Assembly: GCA_019054805.1 (NCBI GenBank)
Contig: JAHQIY010000002.1
Coordinates: 5,394,001-5,458,000 of the forward strand
Source of the DNA: Brachionus manjavacas
Lineage: Eukaryota > Rotifera > Eurotatoria > Ploima > Brachionidae
DNA: 64,000 nucleotides
Direction of reading: 5' to 3'
This document shows positions 21,809 through 32,967 of the stretch, piece after piece (the first letter of the stretch is position 1; the number at the start of each line of letters is the position of its first letter). A program made the position numbers and the translations under genes. Under the pieces are notes generated by a model. The model searched no databases. It was given only the letters and a program-made list of their open reading frames with translations, and was not told the DNA's origin.

Positions 21809-22796
21809 TACTACTTAGAGTACTAAGAGTAAATTTTTTTAAAATTTAAATCCAAAAAATTTAAATCTGCGTTAAAAAGGTTAATCAAATTCAAAATTTT
21901 TGACGAAATACATTAGAGCCGAGACGCGGCCAAGAATCAAAAAAATGCTTTTAAATGTTAATAGGTTTATGGTGCGAGATAAAATTTATTGGCAAAATTG
22001 CGCCGTATTTTACTCTCTTTATTTGCCAGGTTTCATTTAAATATAGCAATTATTTTACTCCAATTGAATTTTAACATTTTCCCAAAAAATTTATCTTGCT
22101 TCGATGCCAAGTTATATAATTTAATGTACATTTACTCATAATTATATATTTTATTATTTTAACAATTTTTTGTTAATGTTGTCTTTGGGGCGAATTAAGA
22201 GAGAAAAAAAAGCCTCAAGAAGCAAATGTTTGTCTAAACATTTATTTTACCATTTTATTGTTTGAATAAAAAAAAAGAAAACAAAAAAAAAGTTTCTTAA
22301 AGAAAGTAACAATTTATAAAATTACTTTATAAAAGCTTGTTTAATAAGAAACAGTGTTTTAGCTTTAAAAATTTGAGAAACACATTCTTATATATCTAAT
22401 TTGACGGAATCACACTAGGGCTATTTCCATGGCAAAATGCAAACTTATAGCTCAAGAGACTTATTTCCTTAATCTCGAGAGCTTTGTTTAAAAAATTGAG
22501 TCAAAATTTAAGTCTTAAGTATGTAAATACGTAGGAATTTTTCCAATTACCAAGGCCGAAGACCTCGGTATTTTCCTTGATCACGACCAATTAATCCTTC
22601 ATCCCTACCATTTTATGGCTTACAAACAATCAGTAAATGCAGAGACAGGTGTTTGGCACAATCCATAAAATAGTATTTAAACAATTTGATAAATTTTAGT
22701 TCAATGTTGATTCAATCACGAAAATTAATTTAAAATTTTGGTTATATTTTTCTACTAAAATTTTTTCTCAATTTTAGAATTTTAGATCGTATTAAC
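21809..22796. other. Intergenic, no gene recognised
   Basis: A/T-rich. A more mixed patch at 22545-22670 contains a hairpin-like CCAAGGCCGAAGACCTCGG and might be a repeat end. The AG of TTTTAG just before the next gene may close an untranslated intron. Confidence 0.35.
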
Positions 22797-23591
22797 ATGA
22801 GCAACTCAGCCAATTCTGATTTAAAAAACTTCAAGCCATTGTCCAAGCGACAAATAAATAAGCTAAATCGGCGACGCAACGAAGACAGCGACATGGATGA
22901 CGACAACAAGTCAATTGCACTCAGCAGTGATTATTCATCATTTTTGACCTCTTCGACCAATATCACAGGAGACTCCATGGATTCCAACAACGAATTTGAC
23001 TTGTACAAACAAGATGGATCTCTGGTCTACATTAAACAAAAATATAAAATGTATCTTGACTGGCTGACTGAAAATTCAAAGAGTACAAAGCCAAAACGAG
23101 GACAAAAGCAGCTCAATTGGTACAGCTATGAAAAACACTTTCACAAAAATGAGTATTTGAGATATTTGAAGAGTGCTTCAATAGAGGAAGATAAAGAAAA
23201 GAGACCGACTGAAAACAAGGGTAGACCCAGATTTGGTTCAACAAATAGTTTAAATTTATCAGGTGAATCGAGCTCTTTTGTTTCGGCTCCAAGTGAAATA
23301 GGCTCGATAGATCGCAAAGAATCAAGACCTAAGGGAGTCAAGTTCGAATCCTTGAATAATTTGGTTTCTGGGTCGTTTAGTTCATCAATTTCAGCGGGCA
23401 GCTTAAAGCCCATATTAAAAACAAGTCAATCAAACGATTCTCAAAATCCCTACATTAAAAATAGATTAAGTGCCAATTCTAGAAAACGAACTTCTCAAAA
23501 TGTTCGTGTAAAATTTCCACCGATATTGGTCCAATGCAGCGAGGATTTTTATGCTGTTTTAAATGATTTGGAAAAAGAAAAGCTTGTCTAG
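22797..23591 (+). CDS. Unrecognised Ser-rich protein with PP1-docking pattern
   Basis: A 264-residue single-exon protein from ATG 22797. I do not recognise a family. It starts with a basic stretch (KRQINKLNRRRN), then an acidic Ser-rich part. A more ordered segment (about 78-125, LVYIKQKYKMYLDWLTEN, KHFHKNEYLRYLK) is followed by a Ser-rich tail. Near the end PILK (205-208) is followed 28 residues later by RVKF (237-240), in a basic context. That resembles the SILK plus RVxF pair used by protein phosphatase 1 partners, although the first position is Pro rather than Ser or Gly. A PP1-regulator role is inference. AATAAA lies at 23711. Confidence 0.7.
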   Translation: MSNSANSDLKNFKPLSKRQINKLNRRRNEDSDMDDDNKSIALSSDYSSFLTSSTNITGDSMDSNNEFDLYKQDGSLVYIKQKYKMYLDWLTENSKSTKPKRGQKQLNWYSYEKHFHKNEYLRYLKSASIEEDKEKRPTENKGRPRFGSTNSLNLSGESSSFVSAPSEIGSIDRKESRPKGVKFESLNNLVSGSFSSSISAGSLKPILKTSQSNDSQNPYIKNRLSANSRKRTSQNVRVKFPPILVQCSEDFYAVLNDLEKEKLV

Positions 23592-24763
23592 ATTAATTAC
23601 CAAAATATTTTAAGACTCAAAGCTCAATGTGATACCAAAGAGTGCATGTCATGATGATAAGCGTATTTTTCTAAAAGAGAATCAAAGTTCTCTTTGAGTT
23701 TTTTTTACTCAATAAAATCTGTTCTGTGATTGTGATAATTTTTTTTGTAAATATTAGTTTAATAAATTTTATTATTACATCAGAATTATTTTTTTAAAAA
23801 CACTATTAAAAACCAACCTACATCATAAATATTTTTCTAAGATTCTTAATTGAAAAATTAAATATTTCTTGGTAATTATTCACCTTATCTGTGATAAATT
23901 TGAATCAAAATGAAAGTCTTTATTCTTAAAAGATTCAAAATTAGTTAGGATTTTTAAATGAATTTAAATTAAAAAAATTAATCTTCAGGCTTTATAAAAT
24001 GTTAAATTTAAAATTAGTTTACACTCATGGGAAAAAAAAGCAATTAAAATTTTCAAAATAAGCTGTCTATAATAATTTGAAAAAAAGCTGAAAAATATAC
24101 TCCTAGAAGTCAAGATGCTTACCATTGTTATTAATTATTTAATTAAAAAACAAATCTCAAATTAGTTAAAATTTGAATTAAATAAATATTTAAGTTAATT
24201 TTAGAATATTTTTTCTCTTTTGATTAACCTTAATAAAAAAAATTTTGTTGAATTAAATGCATCAATTAAATGAAATTTTAAAGATGAAATATATACATTA
24301 TAAATGCTCTGTTTTTAAATCTAAATTCAATATTTTAATTTTTAAGTTTTGAAACAATAAATTTAAAAACTTGAAATTTGTAAAAGTAGAATTTATTGCG
24401 TTCACTAAATTTTAAGCTTTTAAAATAATCTTTCGAAATTCAATGGGTTTATTATTTTTCTGTGTGTCAACCATTTTGAAAAATAAATATTTCCGTTCCA
24501 TATAATTGTTTTTTTTTACCTTTTTAAATTATTTATGTTCCAAAAATAAACTGTTTTTAAATTATTAAATGCACATTTTTAAAATTAAAAGTTTTAACTT
24601 AGATCCCATTTTTTATTAATGTGTTAAAAAATTTGCTTCGTTTTAAATCACTTTTATAAAAAAAAATTTATTCCCTAAATAATTTTTGGTTATTAAGCAA
24701 ATGTAATTTACTCGATTTTCTCATGCTTTCTGACCGGTATTTATTTTGAAGACTATCTTTTAT
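23592..24763. other. Intergenic, no gene recognised
   Basis: Contains the likely poly(A) signal of the preceding gene (23711-23716), just after a small hairpin (AAAGAGAATCAAAGTTCTCTTT, inner part 23676-23695). The remainder is A/T-rich without features. Confidence 0.4.
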
Positions 24764-24771
24764 TATTTAGC

Positions 24772-25106
24772 CAGAGTTGTTTAAAAGTCCAAAATTTAAG
24801 TCCAAGTCAATGGAAAAAAAGTCCAAGTCCGGACTTTAAAAATTTTTATTTAAAAAAAAATAACACTCGCTTTGCTTCCATAATAACCACCTGAGACGGC
24901 GAAAATATCATTTGTCCTTGATTTTGATGATTTATTCCCGATTCCATTTATTTATCTCAGTTTTATTTAACAAAATTTATAAATTAAAAAATAATCAAAA
25001 TAAAAATCATTGAAATCAATTAATTTTTTATAAAAAATTGAATATCAAAAAAAAAAAAGTCCGGATTTGGACTTGACTTGAGGCTTGTGACTTTTAAACA
25101 ACTCTG
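24772..25106. mobile_element. hAT-like MITE, copy 1
   Basis: Ends CAGAGTTGTTTAAAAGTC and its inverted counterpart GACTTTTAAACAACTCTG, flanked by a perfect 8-base duplication TATTTAGC (24764-24771 and 25107-25114). Eight-base duplications and CAG-GTTG ends are typical of hAT elements. It is 335 bases with no coding capacity. A second copy lies at 28433-28891. Confidence 0.85.
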
Positions 25107-25315
25107 TATTTAGCAGTAAATTTGAGTTGATTAATTTCAAGAAGAATATTTAGTTTGACACTATATTTAATTTTGTGAGCAATGCTTTACGTTATCTGAA
25201 AAAATTGAGATTTTATTATTGTTTTATATTTGTTTATTAAATTTAACTACATTTTGATAATTATCAATGGAAAATTTAGATTTGAATATGAATATATGAA
25301 TATGAAAGAGAGACT

Positions 25316-25790
25316 ACAATCTGATATTAGAATCAGATGAAGAAGAATAACCAATGGGTTATTCGACTATTGTAGTATCATTAGCCGCCAATTGCTGGGA
25401 TCTGAATTTGTCAAACTTGTCTTTGAATGCATTTGTTGATTTTGCAGAAACTACAGTGTCCGGTAGCTCGTTCCATAACGAAGCTACTCTGTTCGTGAAA
25501 AAGTTTTCTCTAGGTTTTGACAAGCAAAGTTGCTTCCTGAGTCTTGGTTTTTTACGTAGATTCATTGATGAGTGATTGATTTTAGGAGTTTGGCTTGAAT
25601 CTGCGAAGGCATGCAGGTGAACAGTGCTCTGCTTACTGACAATTTTGAATAGTTGGATTGGATCACCTCTTTTCCTTCTACTTTCAAGCGTAGGGATACC
25701 AATTTTTGCTAATCTTGAGAAATAATTGAGATTTCTGAGACCAGGCACTAGTTTGGTAGCTCTACGTTGGACCTTTTCCAGCCTTTTAAT
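25316..25790 (-). pseudogene. LINE 3' fragment (end of reverse transcriptase ORF)
   Basis: Minus-strand translation gives the C-terminal tail of a CR1-like LINE: IGIPTLESRRKRGDPIQLFK, then NFFTNRVASLWNELPDTVV and FKDKFDKFRSQQLA. It ends in ATATTCAT-type tail repeats near 25280-25316. It is nearly identical to the plus-strand fragment at 31894-32346, so the family was active fairly recently. Confidence 0.8.
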
Positions 25791-25859
25791 GTCTGTCTTT
25801 CTTTTAGTTTAAAAATCAAACAAATAAATAATATCAATACAATACCAAAAAAAAAATTA

Positions 25860-26420
25860 TTTTATTAATAGTAAATAATAATAAATAATAATAAAAGCAA
25901 CAGCAGACTAGCTGCGGAGCAAGATTATTTATAGACTTGCTATGGTAGCTGTCTGATTTCAGCATAATTCATCATAGTAGTAGTTTATAATATTATGAAC
26001 CTATAGGGGCTAAAACTCAGCTATGAGCTACGTCAGTTAATGTTTTCTTTTTGAATGTAAACAGCATCCAATACTTTTACTCATGGCTCGAGATTTTCTT
26101 TTTTTTATATAATGCGTGTCGAGCCATCTATCCAATTTAGCTTTAAAAGCTTTTTTTGATTCAGAATATAACAATGTCCTGAGATAGACTATTCCAAAAA
26201 TAAATAACTCGATTTTTTTGGAAATAATAACGCTGCATAAATTCTTAACTTCTTCCCTTACCAAACATTTTGTAAGTCTTCTTAAATTATACACTTTATC
26301 GGGTAAAAAATGTATACCATTTTTAAAATGAACAATTTCATAGCCATTTATGATTTTACACATCTTAATTAAATCTCCTCTAATACGTCTTATATTCAGA
26401 TTAGTTAACCTAAAAAAATC
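25860..26420 (-). pseudogene. LINE 3' fragment of another family
   Basis: Minus-strand frame with RRIRGDLIKMCKIINGYEIV and a later FKAKLDRWLDTHY, a pattern seen at the end of LINE ORF2 proteins. The tail at 25860-25895 is a run of TAATAATAAA units. It is truncated at its 5' end. Confidence 0.65.
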
Positions 26421-27744
26421 AAGTTCTTTGGATTACTCATATCTACAGAGTGCAGGGATAATCTTTCTCAAGAGCTGTTTTAAACAATTTTTTACTATAT
26501 TTGTTAAAAATTGTGTAAACATAGTTAGGATTTTTTGGATCAATATGCATTACAGGGCATCTTTCGATATTAAAATCAAGAGACCAAATAAAGAACCAGC
26601 TTAAATGAAATCCATATCCTTTTGAAGTAAAAAATTTCATAGAATTTTTATCCAAGATGATACTTTACTATCATCAGTATATTTTCATTCTTATATCTTA
26701 AACCAATTTATAGATCGTTTATAAATATCAAAAATTTTACTTAAATTTTCTATTTATTCTTAATTTCATAGATTAGAATTAAAATTTTTAATATTAAAAA
26801 TGAAATAGCAGGAGGACTAGGTTTCATGAATCAGAATCATTTTTTTTATTCTTCTTTTTATACCATTATTTAGATTTTTCCATTTAAAAGACTTTGATTT
26901 ATTTTAAATTTTACTTTATTTGAATGACACCTTAGTCAACAAAGCTGTTTTAGTCAAAATCTTAAGAAGTAAAAAAAAAGGATTTATAAATAAGAAAAGT
27001 AATCTTTTCTGAGTAATAGAAAAAATCCTTAAAATAATGATTAATTTTTTAACTGTGCATGTAAATTTTGTTTATTTTTAGTCTTGAAATCTCATTTGAA
27101 TGGTATTTACTCGCGAAATTAACTTGATCACTTTCTCTTCGCGTTTTCATTTTAAAATAAAAAGAAAAGCAGAATTTTGTAATTGTTGAAGTTTTTTGAT
27201 TCTTTTCTTTGATTGTCTTGGGGGAATAAAAAATGAATATTCCATGATTCATGTAATTAAAAATTTGTATGCGTTTTTTAAAGTTTTAATAGCTGAATTT
27301 GATTTTTAAGTTGATATCTGAAAGGCAGTTTTTGATCAAATGTGATATCTAAAAATTTCGGTTTAGAATTTTATTCGAAAAATTTTGCGTGAATCACTCA
27401 CACTCGATAAAAACCATTTTTAAGACTAAAAGTTTCTTTTGCTTGAAAATTTTTTCTAATATCTTTTATATTTTTATATTATAAATTAGTCCAAGATTTC
27501 AAATGTCTAATTACCTATAAAATTAAGCTGAAAAATAAAATCTAAAGTTAAAATCCTTCAGATCCATCAATGAATCTTTTAAATAAATAATTAAAAAATT
27601 AAAGATAATAAGAAATAGTTAAATATAAATTTTGCTTTTATTACTAAAGTATTTAAAAGTGTAATTTTAGAAAAAAATATTTAACCTTAACTTTGATAGT
27701 TGGATGGCGAAACAAAAAGAAGCTACTGCTACAGCTCTTTAGTG
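26421..27744. other. Intergenic, no gene recognised
   Basis: A/T-rich. Short frames on both strands near 26440-26660 may continue the LINE remnant but carry no clear motif. Confidence 0.4.
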
Positions 27745-27850
27745 CTATGGTTAGATAACCTTAATAATAATAATAATAATAATAGGGGGATTTTAGACGG
27801 ACTGGTTGGAAGCGAGCTTCTTCCTTTCAGCCCCCTTTCGTGAATATGTC
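27745..27850 (-). repeat. LINE 3' end with TTA-repeat tail
   Basis: A G+C-richer segment (27783-27835), read on the minus strand, contains AAGAAGCTCGCTTCCAACC and ends at a run of TATTAT units (27765-27782 on plus as AATAATAAT). It looks like the 3' untranslated end of a LINE. Confidence 0.5.
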
Positions 27851-28260
27851 TTTTTGATTAAATAGAATTAAGTAAAAATAAAAAAAATAATACAGAACAA
27901 AAATAATAACTAAAAAAATTAAATTTTAATTTTAATTTTAAATGTTAAAATGAATTAAATTTTTTGTTTTCTTTTCATTTCTTCACTCTCACTTTCTTCA
28001 AATTACGTAATTAAACATAAAAAGAAAGAGAAATTAAATTTTAAAAATTTTACATTATTGCAACAAATTAAGTTAAATTATTCGTTTCTTTTTTTTTCCT
28101 TTTAGTTTTTTTAGTAAATATTTTTTGTAAAATTTTTTTTTTATAAATATTTTTAGATAACCTTTAAGCTGCAGATTATACTACATTTAAGAACAGATAT
28201 TCAAAAAAACATTAAAAATTAAAGGACTTAAGTCAAATTTGAATTACATAAATAAATTTA

Positions 28261-28432
28261 GAAACCTTAAATTTATTATTGAAATAGACTTATAATTATA
28301 AATATTGAAAAATTATTAAAACTTTTTCTATTTTTTATTTAATAAAACAGACTGACTCGTGGTCATCCACCGGTCAGCAAAACTTTTATGAAACCTTAAA
28401 TTGATTATTGAGCTAGACTTATAATTATAAAT
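28261..28432. repeat. Local direct duplication
   Basis: GAAACCTTAAATT followed by TATTATTGA, an A/C-rich turn and GACTTATAATTATAAAT occurs at 28261-28303 and again, slightly diverged, at 28390-28432. The hAT-like MITE inserted at the end of the second copy. Confidence 0.6.
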
Positions 28433-28891
28433 CAGAGTTGTTTAAAAGTCTTTAAAAAAAGTCCAAGTCTTTAAAAAAAAAAGTCCAAGTCCCTACTTTT
28501 TTTTTTTTTTTTCTTCAAAGTCCAAGTCAGGACTGGTTCAATGTGTTTTTACCATTTTTGTGGTCTATTTGCTTCAGGCCAACTTTTGTTCCATTTCATA
28601 CGCCAATTTTTGCTAGTGTTGGATACGGTCAAAACAAACCGGTCCATTACACGGACGATTTTTAAACAATAAAATAAACAGTCTGAATTAATCGGGCGGC
28701 AAAAAAACCGGCCAACCTTTAGGAAGGCGGTCTTTCAGCTTGGCAGTCAAAATTTTGGACTGCTAAGCTGAAAAAAAATAAAAATAAGATAATAAAAAAA
28801 AATTAAAGTTTTTGGTGGGACTTTTGAAAAAAAAAAAAAAAAAGTCTTGACTTGGACTTGACTTGAGACTTGTGACTTTTAAACAACTCTG
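28433..28891. mobile_element. hAT-like MITE, copy 2
   Basis: Same CAGAGTTGTTTAAAAGTC ends as copy 1, with its own perfect 8-base duplication TTATAAAT (28425-28432 and 28892-28899). It is longer than copy 1 (459 bases) and carries a G+C-richer internal block (28680-28765) with CGGGCGGC and CCGGCCAACC. That block resembles a patch at 44345-44470. Confidence 0.85.
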
Positions 28892-29012
28892 TTATAAATA
28901 TTGGAAAAAAATTCTCAAATCTATTTTGTTTTAAAAATTAATAATTATTAATGAAAGATGTCAGTTTTAAAAAATGACTTTTACCATATGCTAATGTTTA
29001 AAAAAAATCAAG

Positions 29013-29019
29013 TATATAA
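29013..29019 (+). promoter_or_regulatory. TATA box of the U6atac gene
   Basis: TATATAA ends 22 bases before the snRNA start. That fits the external RNA polymerase III promoters of U6-type genes. The proximal sequence element expected around -60 cannot be assigned without related genes. Confidence 0.55.
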
Positions 29020-29040
29020 GGAATTTTTATCGTTCCATTA

Positions 29041-29163
29041 GTGTGTCTATTGAAAGGAGAGACGGTTAGCACTCCCCTTGACAAGGACGGAATAGATCTT
29101 CGGGTCTATAATATTAAAAATGACTGAGGCACACCCTGCAAAGGGCGATCAGTCATTATTTTT
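29041..29163 (+). ncRNA. RNU6ATAC: U6atac snRNA of the minor spliceosome
   Basis: U6atac pairs with U12-type 5' splice sites and with U4atac, and forms the catalytic centre of the minor spliceosome. The 5' half has the diagnostic GAAAGGAGAGA, then GGTTAGCACTCCCCTTGACA and AGGACGGA. A hairpin (ATAGATC, TTCG loop, then GGTCTAT) follows, as in known U6atac. The 3' half forms a stem from AATGACTGA and TCAGTCATT around GGCACACCCTGCAAAGGGCG. A TTTTT at 29159-29163 is the RNA polymerase III terminator. The gene lies just upstream of STRAP on the same strand. No intron I defined in this window has a U12-type donor. Confidence 0.93.
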
Positions 29164-29254
29164 GTTTTCTTTAGAATAATAAGACTTCATCTTTGTCATG
29201 TCTGAAAAAAGAAATTCAAATTTTTTTTTTAGAAAAATTAATTTATTACCAAAT

Positions 29255-30323
29255 ATGAGCAAAAATTTACGCCAAATTCCAATAACTTGCAGTGGTCACA
29301 CCAGGCCTGTTGTTGATTTACGCTTTAGTGATATCACTCCATATAGTTATTTTATAATTAGTGCCTGTAAAGATGGCTTGCCTATGCTGAGGGAAGGGGA
29401 CACTGGTGACTGGGTCGGCACTTTTGTCGGCCACAAAGGCGCTGTATGGGGTGCAACAATAAACAAAGAAGCTACTCGTGCTGCCACTGGAGCTGCAGAT
29501 TTTACTGCGTAGGCTTGATCTTTAATCATTTCGTATTTTATTTAAAAATTACTTAAGAAAATTATGGGATGCTAAATCTGGAGCCGAAATACATTCATTT
29601 TCGCATCGACACATTGTCAAGAGTGTTGACTTTTCTTCCGATAGTAATCATTTGGTTACCGGGTGTAATGATAAAAATTTGAGACTTTTTGATTTGGAAA
29701 ATTATGCAACAGAACCGAAAGTTTTCTCAGGACATAGTTCTAATATCAAAAAATGTATTCTAGCAGATGGTTCTAAAAAAATAATTAGTATATCTGATGA
29801 TAAGACTCTTAGAGTTTGGGATACTGTATCCAATAGTCAAATAACTCAATTGACTTTTGATGATATACCAACCAGCATTGAGCAGTCTCGCGATGGACAA
29901 TTTCTTATTTTATCTCATGGAAAATCTGTTGAGCTATACAATTTAGAAAAGCTTGAAAAAGTTAAATTTTATTCTATTCCAAGTGTCATAAGTGCCGTTT
30001 CAATAAGTCCTGATAAAAGTTTATTTGTATGTGGAAGTGAAAATTTTACTTTATACAAATATAGCATTGAGACTGGTGCAGAAATTGGTATTTTTAAAAT
30101 GATGATTTAGGAAATAAAAATTGATAATTTATTTTGTTTAGAATCATTTAAAGGACATTTTGGTCCTGTGCATTGTATCCAATTTTCTCCTGATGGTGAA
30201 GTTTATGCCAGTGGTTCAGAAGATGGAACATTACGCTTATGGCAGAACACAATTGGAAAAACTTATGGTCTTTGGAAGCTGATTGATTCAGAAGAAGCAA
30301 ATAGCATAAATACAGTTTCATGA
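29255..30323 (+). CDS. STRAP: Serine-threonine kinase receptor-associated protein (STRAP), WD40
   Basis: STRAP is a seven-blade WD40 protein of the SMN complex that also damps TGF-beta receptor signalling. Three coding exons: 29255-29508, 29558-30087 and 30142-30323, separated by introns of 49 and 54 bases (GTAGGC and GTATTT donors, TTAAG and TTTAG acceptors). Joined, they read through [64 protein letters not shown] and, across the last junction, [12 protein letters not shown], then [12 protein letters not shown] and GKTYGLWK. I chose the ATG at 29255 because conserved sequence starts there. An in-frame ATG at 29198 would add 19 residues and may instead lie in a leader or intron. The acidic C-terminal tail of vertebrate STRAP is much shortened. 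Confidence 0.95.
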
Positions 30324-30367
30324 ATTTATTTGTTTTAATTTATTCCGGTTCTTACAATAGACTTTAA

Positions 30368-30373
30368 AATAAA
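30368..30373 (+). promoter_or_regulatory. Poly(A) signal of STRAP
   Basis: AATAAA 45 bases after the STRAP stop codon. Confidence 0.5.
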
Positions 30374-30559
30374 GTTAAAGTTTTTTAAAATTAATTTTAT
30401 TATTTTTTCTTAAATAAAACCGCTAATAGTATTTTCGGTTTTTTAAAAAAATTTTTTTTAGATTTTAAATTTTTTACTAATTATTTTTTAATGCAAAAAA
30501 ATTAATTTGTGTCAATTTTTAGTTTTAATGATTGAAAATTTCAAGAAAAAAAAAATCAA

Positions 30560-31780
30560 AAAGTTTCGGTTTTTAACTATAGTGCACACCACTGTTCACA
30601 AAATTTTTTCTCCTTATTCGCTCTTTGTGGAGCATAGAATCATTAATTTCCTTATCAACTCAAGTCGATCTTTCGTTCTTATCCTTGATTCTCTCCATGT
30701 CATACCTATTTTGGTGGTCTCTTTCGTGATTGTCCAAATTACTGCTGGTCATCTTACCCTAAGGACTTTTTTTGGTATGCATGTTTCGTTGTGCAAACCA
30801 CGATAGTCTTTTCTTTCTTCTGAATAATTCAACGCTTGTCAACGTGTCAGGCCAGTGAGTTCAGAGAAGCCTCATTAGGTTTCCAGTGAGGAAGCTTTTC
30901 AGACTTTTGCTATTAGTGTCACATTTTTACTGCTGTAAAGCTTTAACTTCGTTTTTTTGCTGTCTAACTTCAATACTGGTCGGAGTCTAGCTAAGCCACC
31001 TTTTGCTTTATCCCATTTATTTGTAGTCATTTATTTCGTTTAGCGTTGTTTACTAGGTCTTGCGTTTTTAGGTGCTTGTCTGTTTCTTTATTACTCATCA
31101 ATATACAATCATAGAGTCTTCAAGTCTTACTGTTAGTCCCCACTGTATACCCTTCGGTCTGGCAGTTGTTTTCCTCGTGACAAAATTAAAAATTAGGAAT
31201 AGAATTAAAAATTAGGTTTTTTACACATTACCTAAAATCTCGTTAAAGAGTTTTATCAACTTCACTATCTTCTTTATCAGGCTATAAGATATGTCCCACA
31301 AAGTTCCTCTGTGTATGTTATCAAAGGCAATTTCAAGTCAATGAAATTGATGAACAATGGACTGTTCTATTTCAGACTTTTAAATATTTCTAAGAGCAAA
31401 TATCTAGTCTTTGCATCCTCTTCCTCTTCTAGAACCTGGTTATTCTTCTCTAAGAAAACCATCCAATGCCACTTTGATTCTACCCACAGTTATACTTCAA
31501 CACACCTAGTTTGCTATTAGTAGCAATGTTATTCCTTGCCAATTTTCACAAATAATTTTGTCTCCTTTTTTCGGTTGCTTGAAAATAGAATCTTTTGACT
31601 TCGATTCTTCTGGAATGACCATTTTGAGTGTTAATACCAAATTAAAATTTTGAGTCAAAATATTCTTTTCTGGAGCTAAGTTGACGCAGAATAATATAAA
31701 ATTATTTATTCGATTATAGTGGCATAGAAATGGAAACCGATTTTTAAAAAAATTTGATAGATTTTTTGACATTTACACAC
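30560..31780 (-). pseudogene. Degenerate LINE reverse transcriptase, RTE-like
   Basis: On the minus strand, VIPEESKSKDSIFKQPKKGD and CENWQGITLL (31650-31520) match the early RT fingers. Broken pieces further along resemble the HR-TLW segment (HRGTLWDISY) and, near 30780-30600, the C-terminal region (MTSSNLDNHERDHQNRYDME). Stops and frameshifts are frequent. The KKGD and NWRGI-like motifs suggest an RTE-type LINE. Confidence 0.6.
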
Positions 31781-31893
31781 ACTCAGCTTCCAAAGAGACA
31801 AAGAGGAATAAAAGATTCTGCAAAGCACAGCTAAATTCAAATCTTTTAAATTCTTAGTTTTTTAGATGTAAAAATCGATTATTTTATTGACAG

Positions 31894-32390
31894 ATGATTC
31901 ATTACATTCAAGAAAAAGTCCAACGTAGAGTTATCAAACTAGTGCCTGGTCTCAGAAATCTCAATTATCTCTCAAGATTAGAAAAAATTGGTATCCCTAC
32001 GCTCGAAAGTAGAAGGAAAAGAGGTGATGCAATCCAACTTTTCAAAATTGTCAGTAAACAGAGCATTGTTTACCTGCATGCCTTCGCAGATTTAAGCCAA
32101 ACTCCAAAAATCAATCACTTATCGATGAATCTACGTAAAAAACCAAGACTAAGGAAGCAACTCTGCTTGTCAAAACCTAGAGAAAACTTCTTCACGAACA
32201 GAGTAGCCTTCTTATGGAACGAGCTACCGGACACTGTAGCTTCTGCAACATCAAAAAATGCATTCAAAGACAAGTTTGACAAATTCAGATCTCAGCAATT
32301 GGCGGCTAATGATACTATTACAGTCGATTCTCATATCAGATTGTAGTCTCTCCTTAATATCATATCATATCATATATTAGGTCAAAGTTA
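31894..32390 (+). pseudogene. LINE 3' fragment (CR1-like), young copy
   Basis: Open 150-codon frame with QEKVQRRVIKLVPGLRNLNY, IGIPTLESRRKRGDAIQLFK, NFFTNRVAFLWNELPDTVA and FKDKFDKFRSQQLA, then a stop. It is followed by a TTAATATCATATCATATCATAT tail (32353-32379). It is a close match to the minus-strand copy at 25316-25790. Only the end of ORF2 is present, so it is 5'-truncated. Confidence 0.8.
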
Positions 32391-32847
32391 GAGCATTTTT
32401 AATTTCTTTTGATATATTTTCAAAATAAATTATTTAAATTTATTTTTTATTGAGTTTAATAATTTTTTATTGTTACTAAATTTTCCATAAAGTAAAAAAG
32501 GGTAAAACCGATCAATTATGATAGCGTAGTTTTTAATTTCAATTAGTTTATCACATTTTGAGTAAAATATAATGTTCATTTTGTACATCATTAATCTAGT
32601 AAGTTTATTGATTTGATTTCATAAATATCTTTTATTTTCCAAAAAAAAGTGTAATTTTTTTTTTCAAAATTTGAATAAAATTCAAAAAGCAAACTTAAAA
32701 TATTTTTTAAAATAAAACAAAAATAAAAAAAAATTAAGAAAAAATTTTAAAAATTTTAAATTAAGAAGAAATCAGAATTATTTTCTTCTGATTTCGAATC
32801 TATCCTTATTTTTTCTTTATCATCTTCGGTTCAAAACTTACACCATA

Positions 32848-32967
32848 AAATCATTTTTTTGAAGATTTTGCTTAATACAGATCACATGCCTATATTTATA
32901 TTACAATAAATCATTTTTTTGAAGATTTTGCTTAATACAGATCACATGCCTATATTTATATTACAAT
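32848..32967. repeat. Perfect 60-base tandem duplication
   Basis: Two identical units, 32848-32907 and 32908-32967, each containing GAAGATTTTGCTTAATACAG and ATCACATGCC. Identity without a single difference points to a recent duplication, or to an assembly artefact. Confidence 0.95.

Noticed and set aside
25354..25575. Plus-strand frame opposite the LINE tail
   Set aside because: It is the antisense shadow of the conserved minus-strand LINE ORF2 end.
29198..29254. Upstream in-frame ATG of STRAP as the true start
   Set aside because: It would add a poly-Phe stretch encoded by a T-run that looks like a splice-acceptor tract; conserved STRAP sequence starts at 29255. It remains possible.
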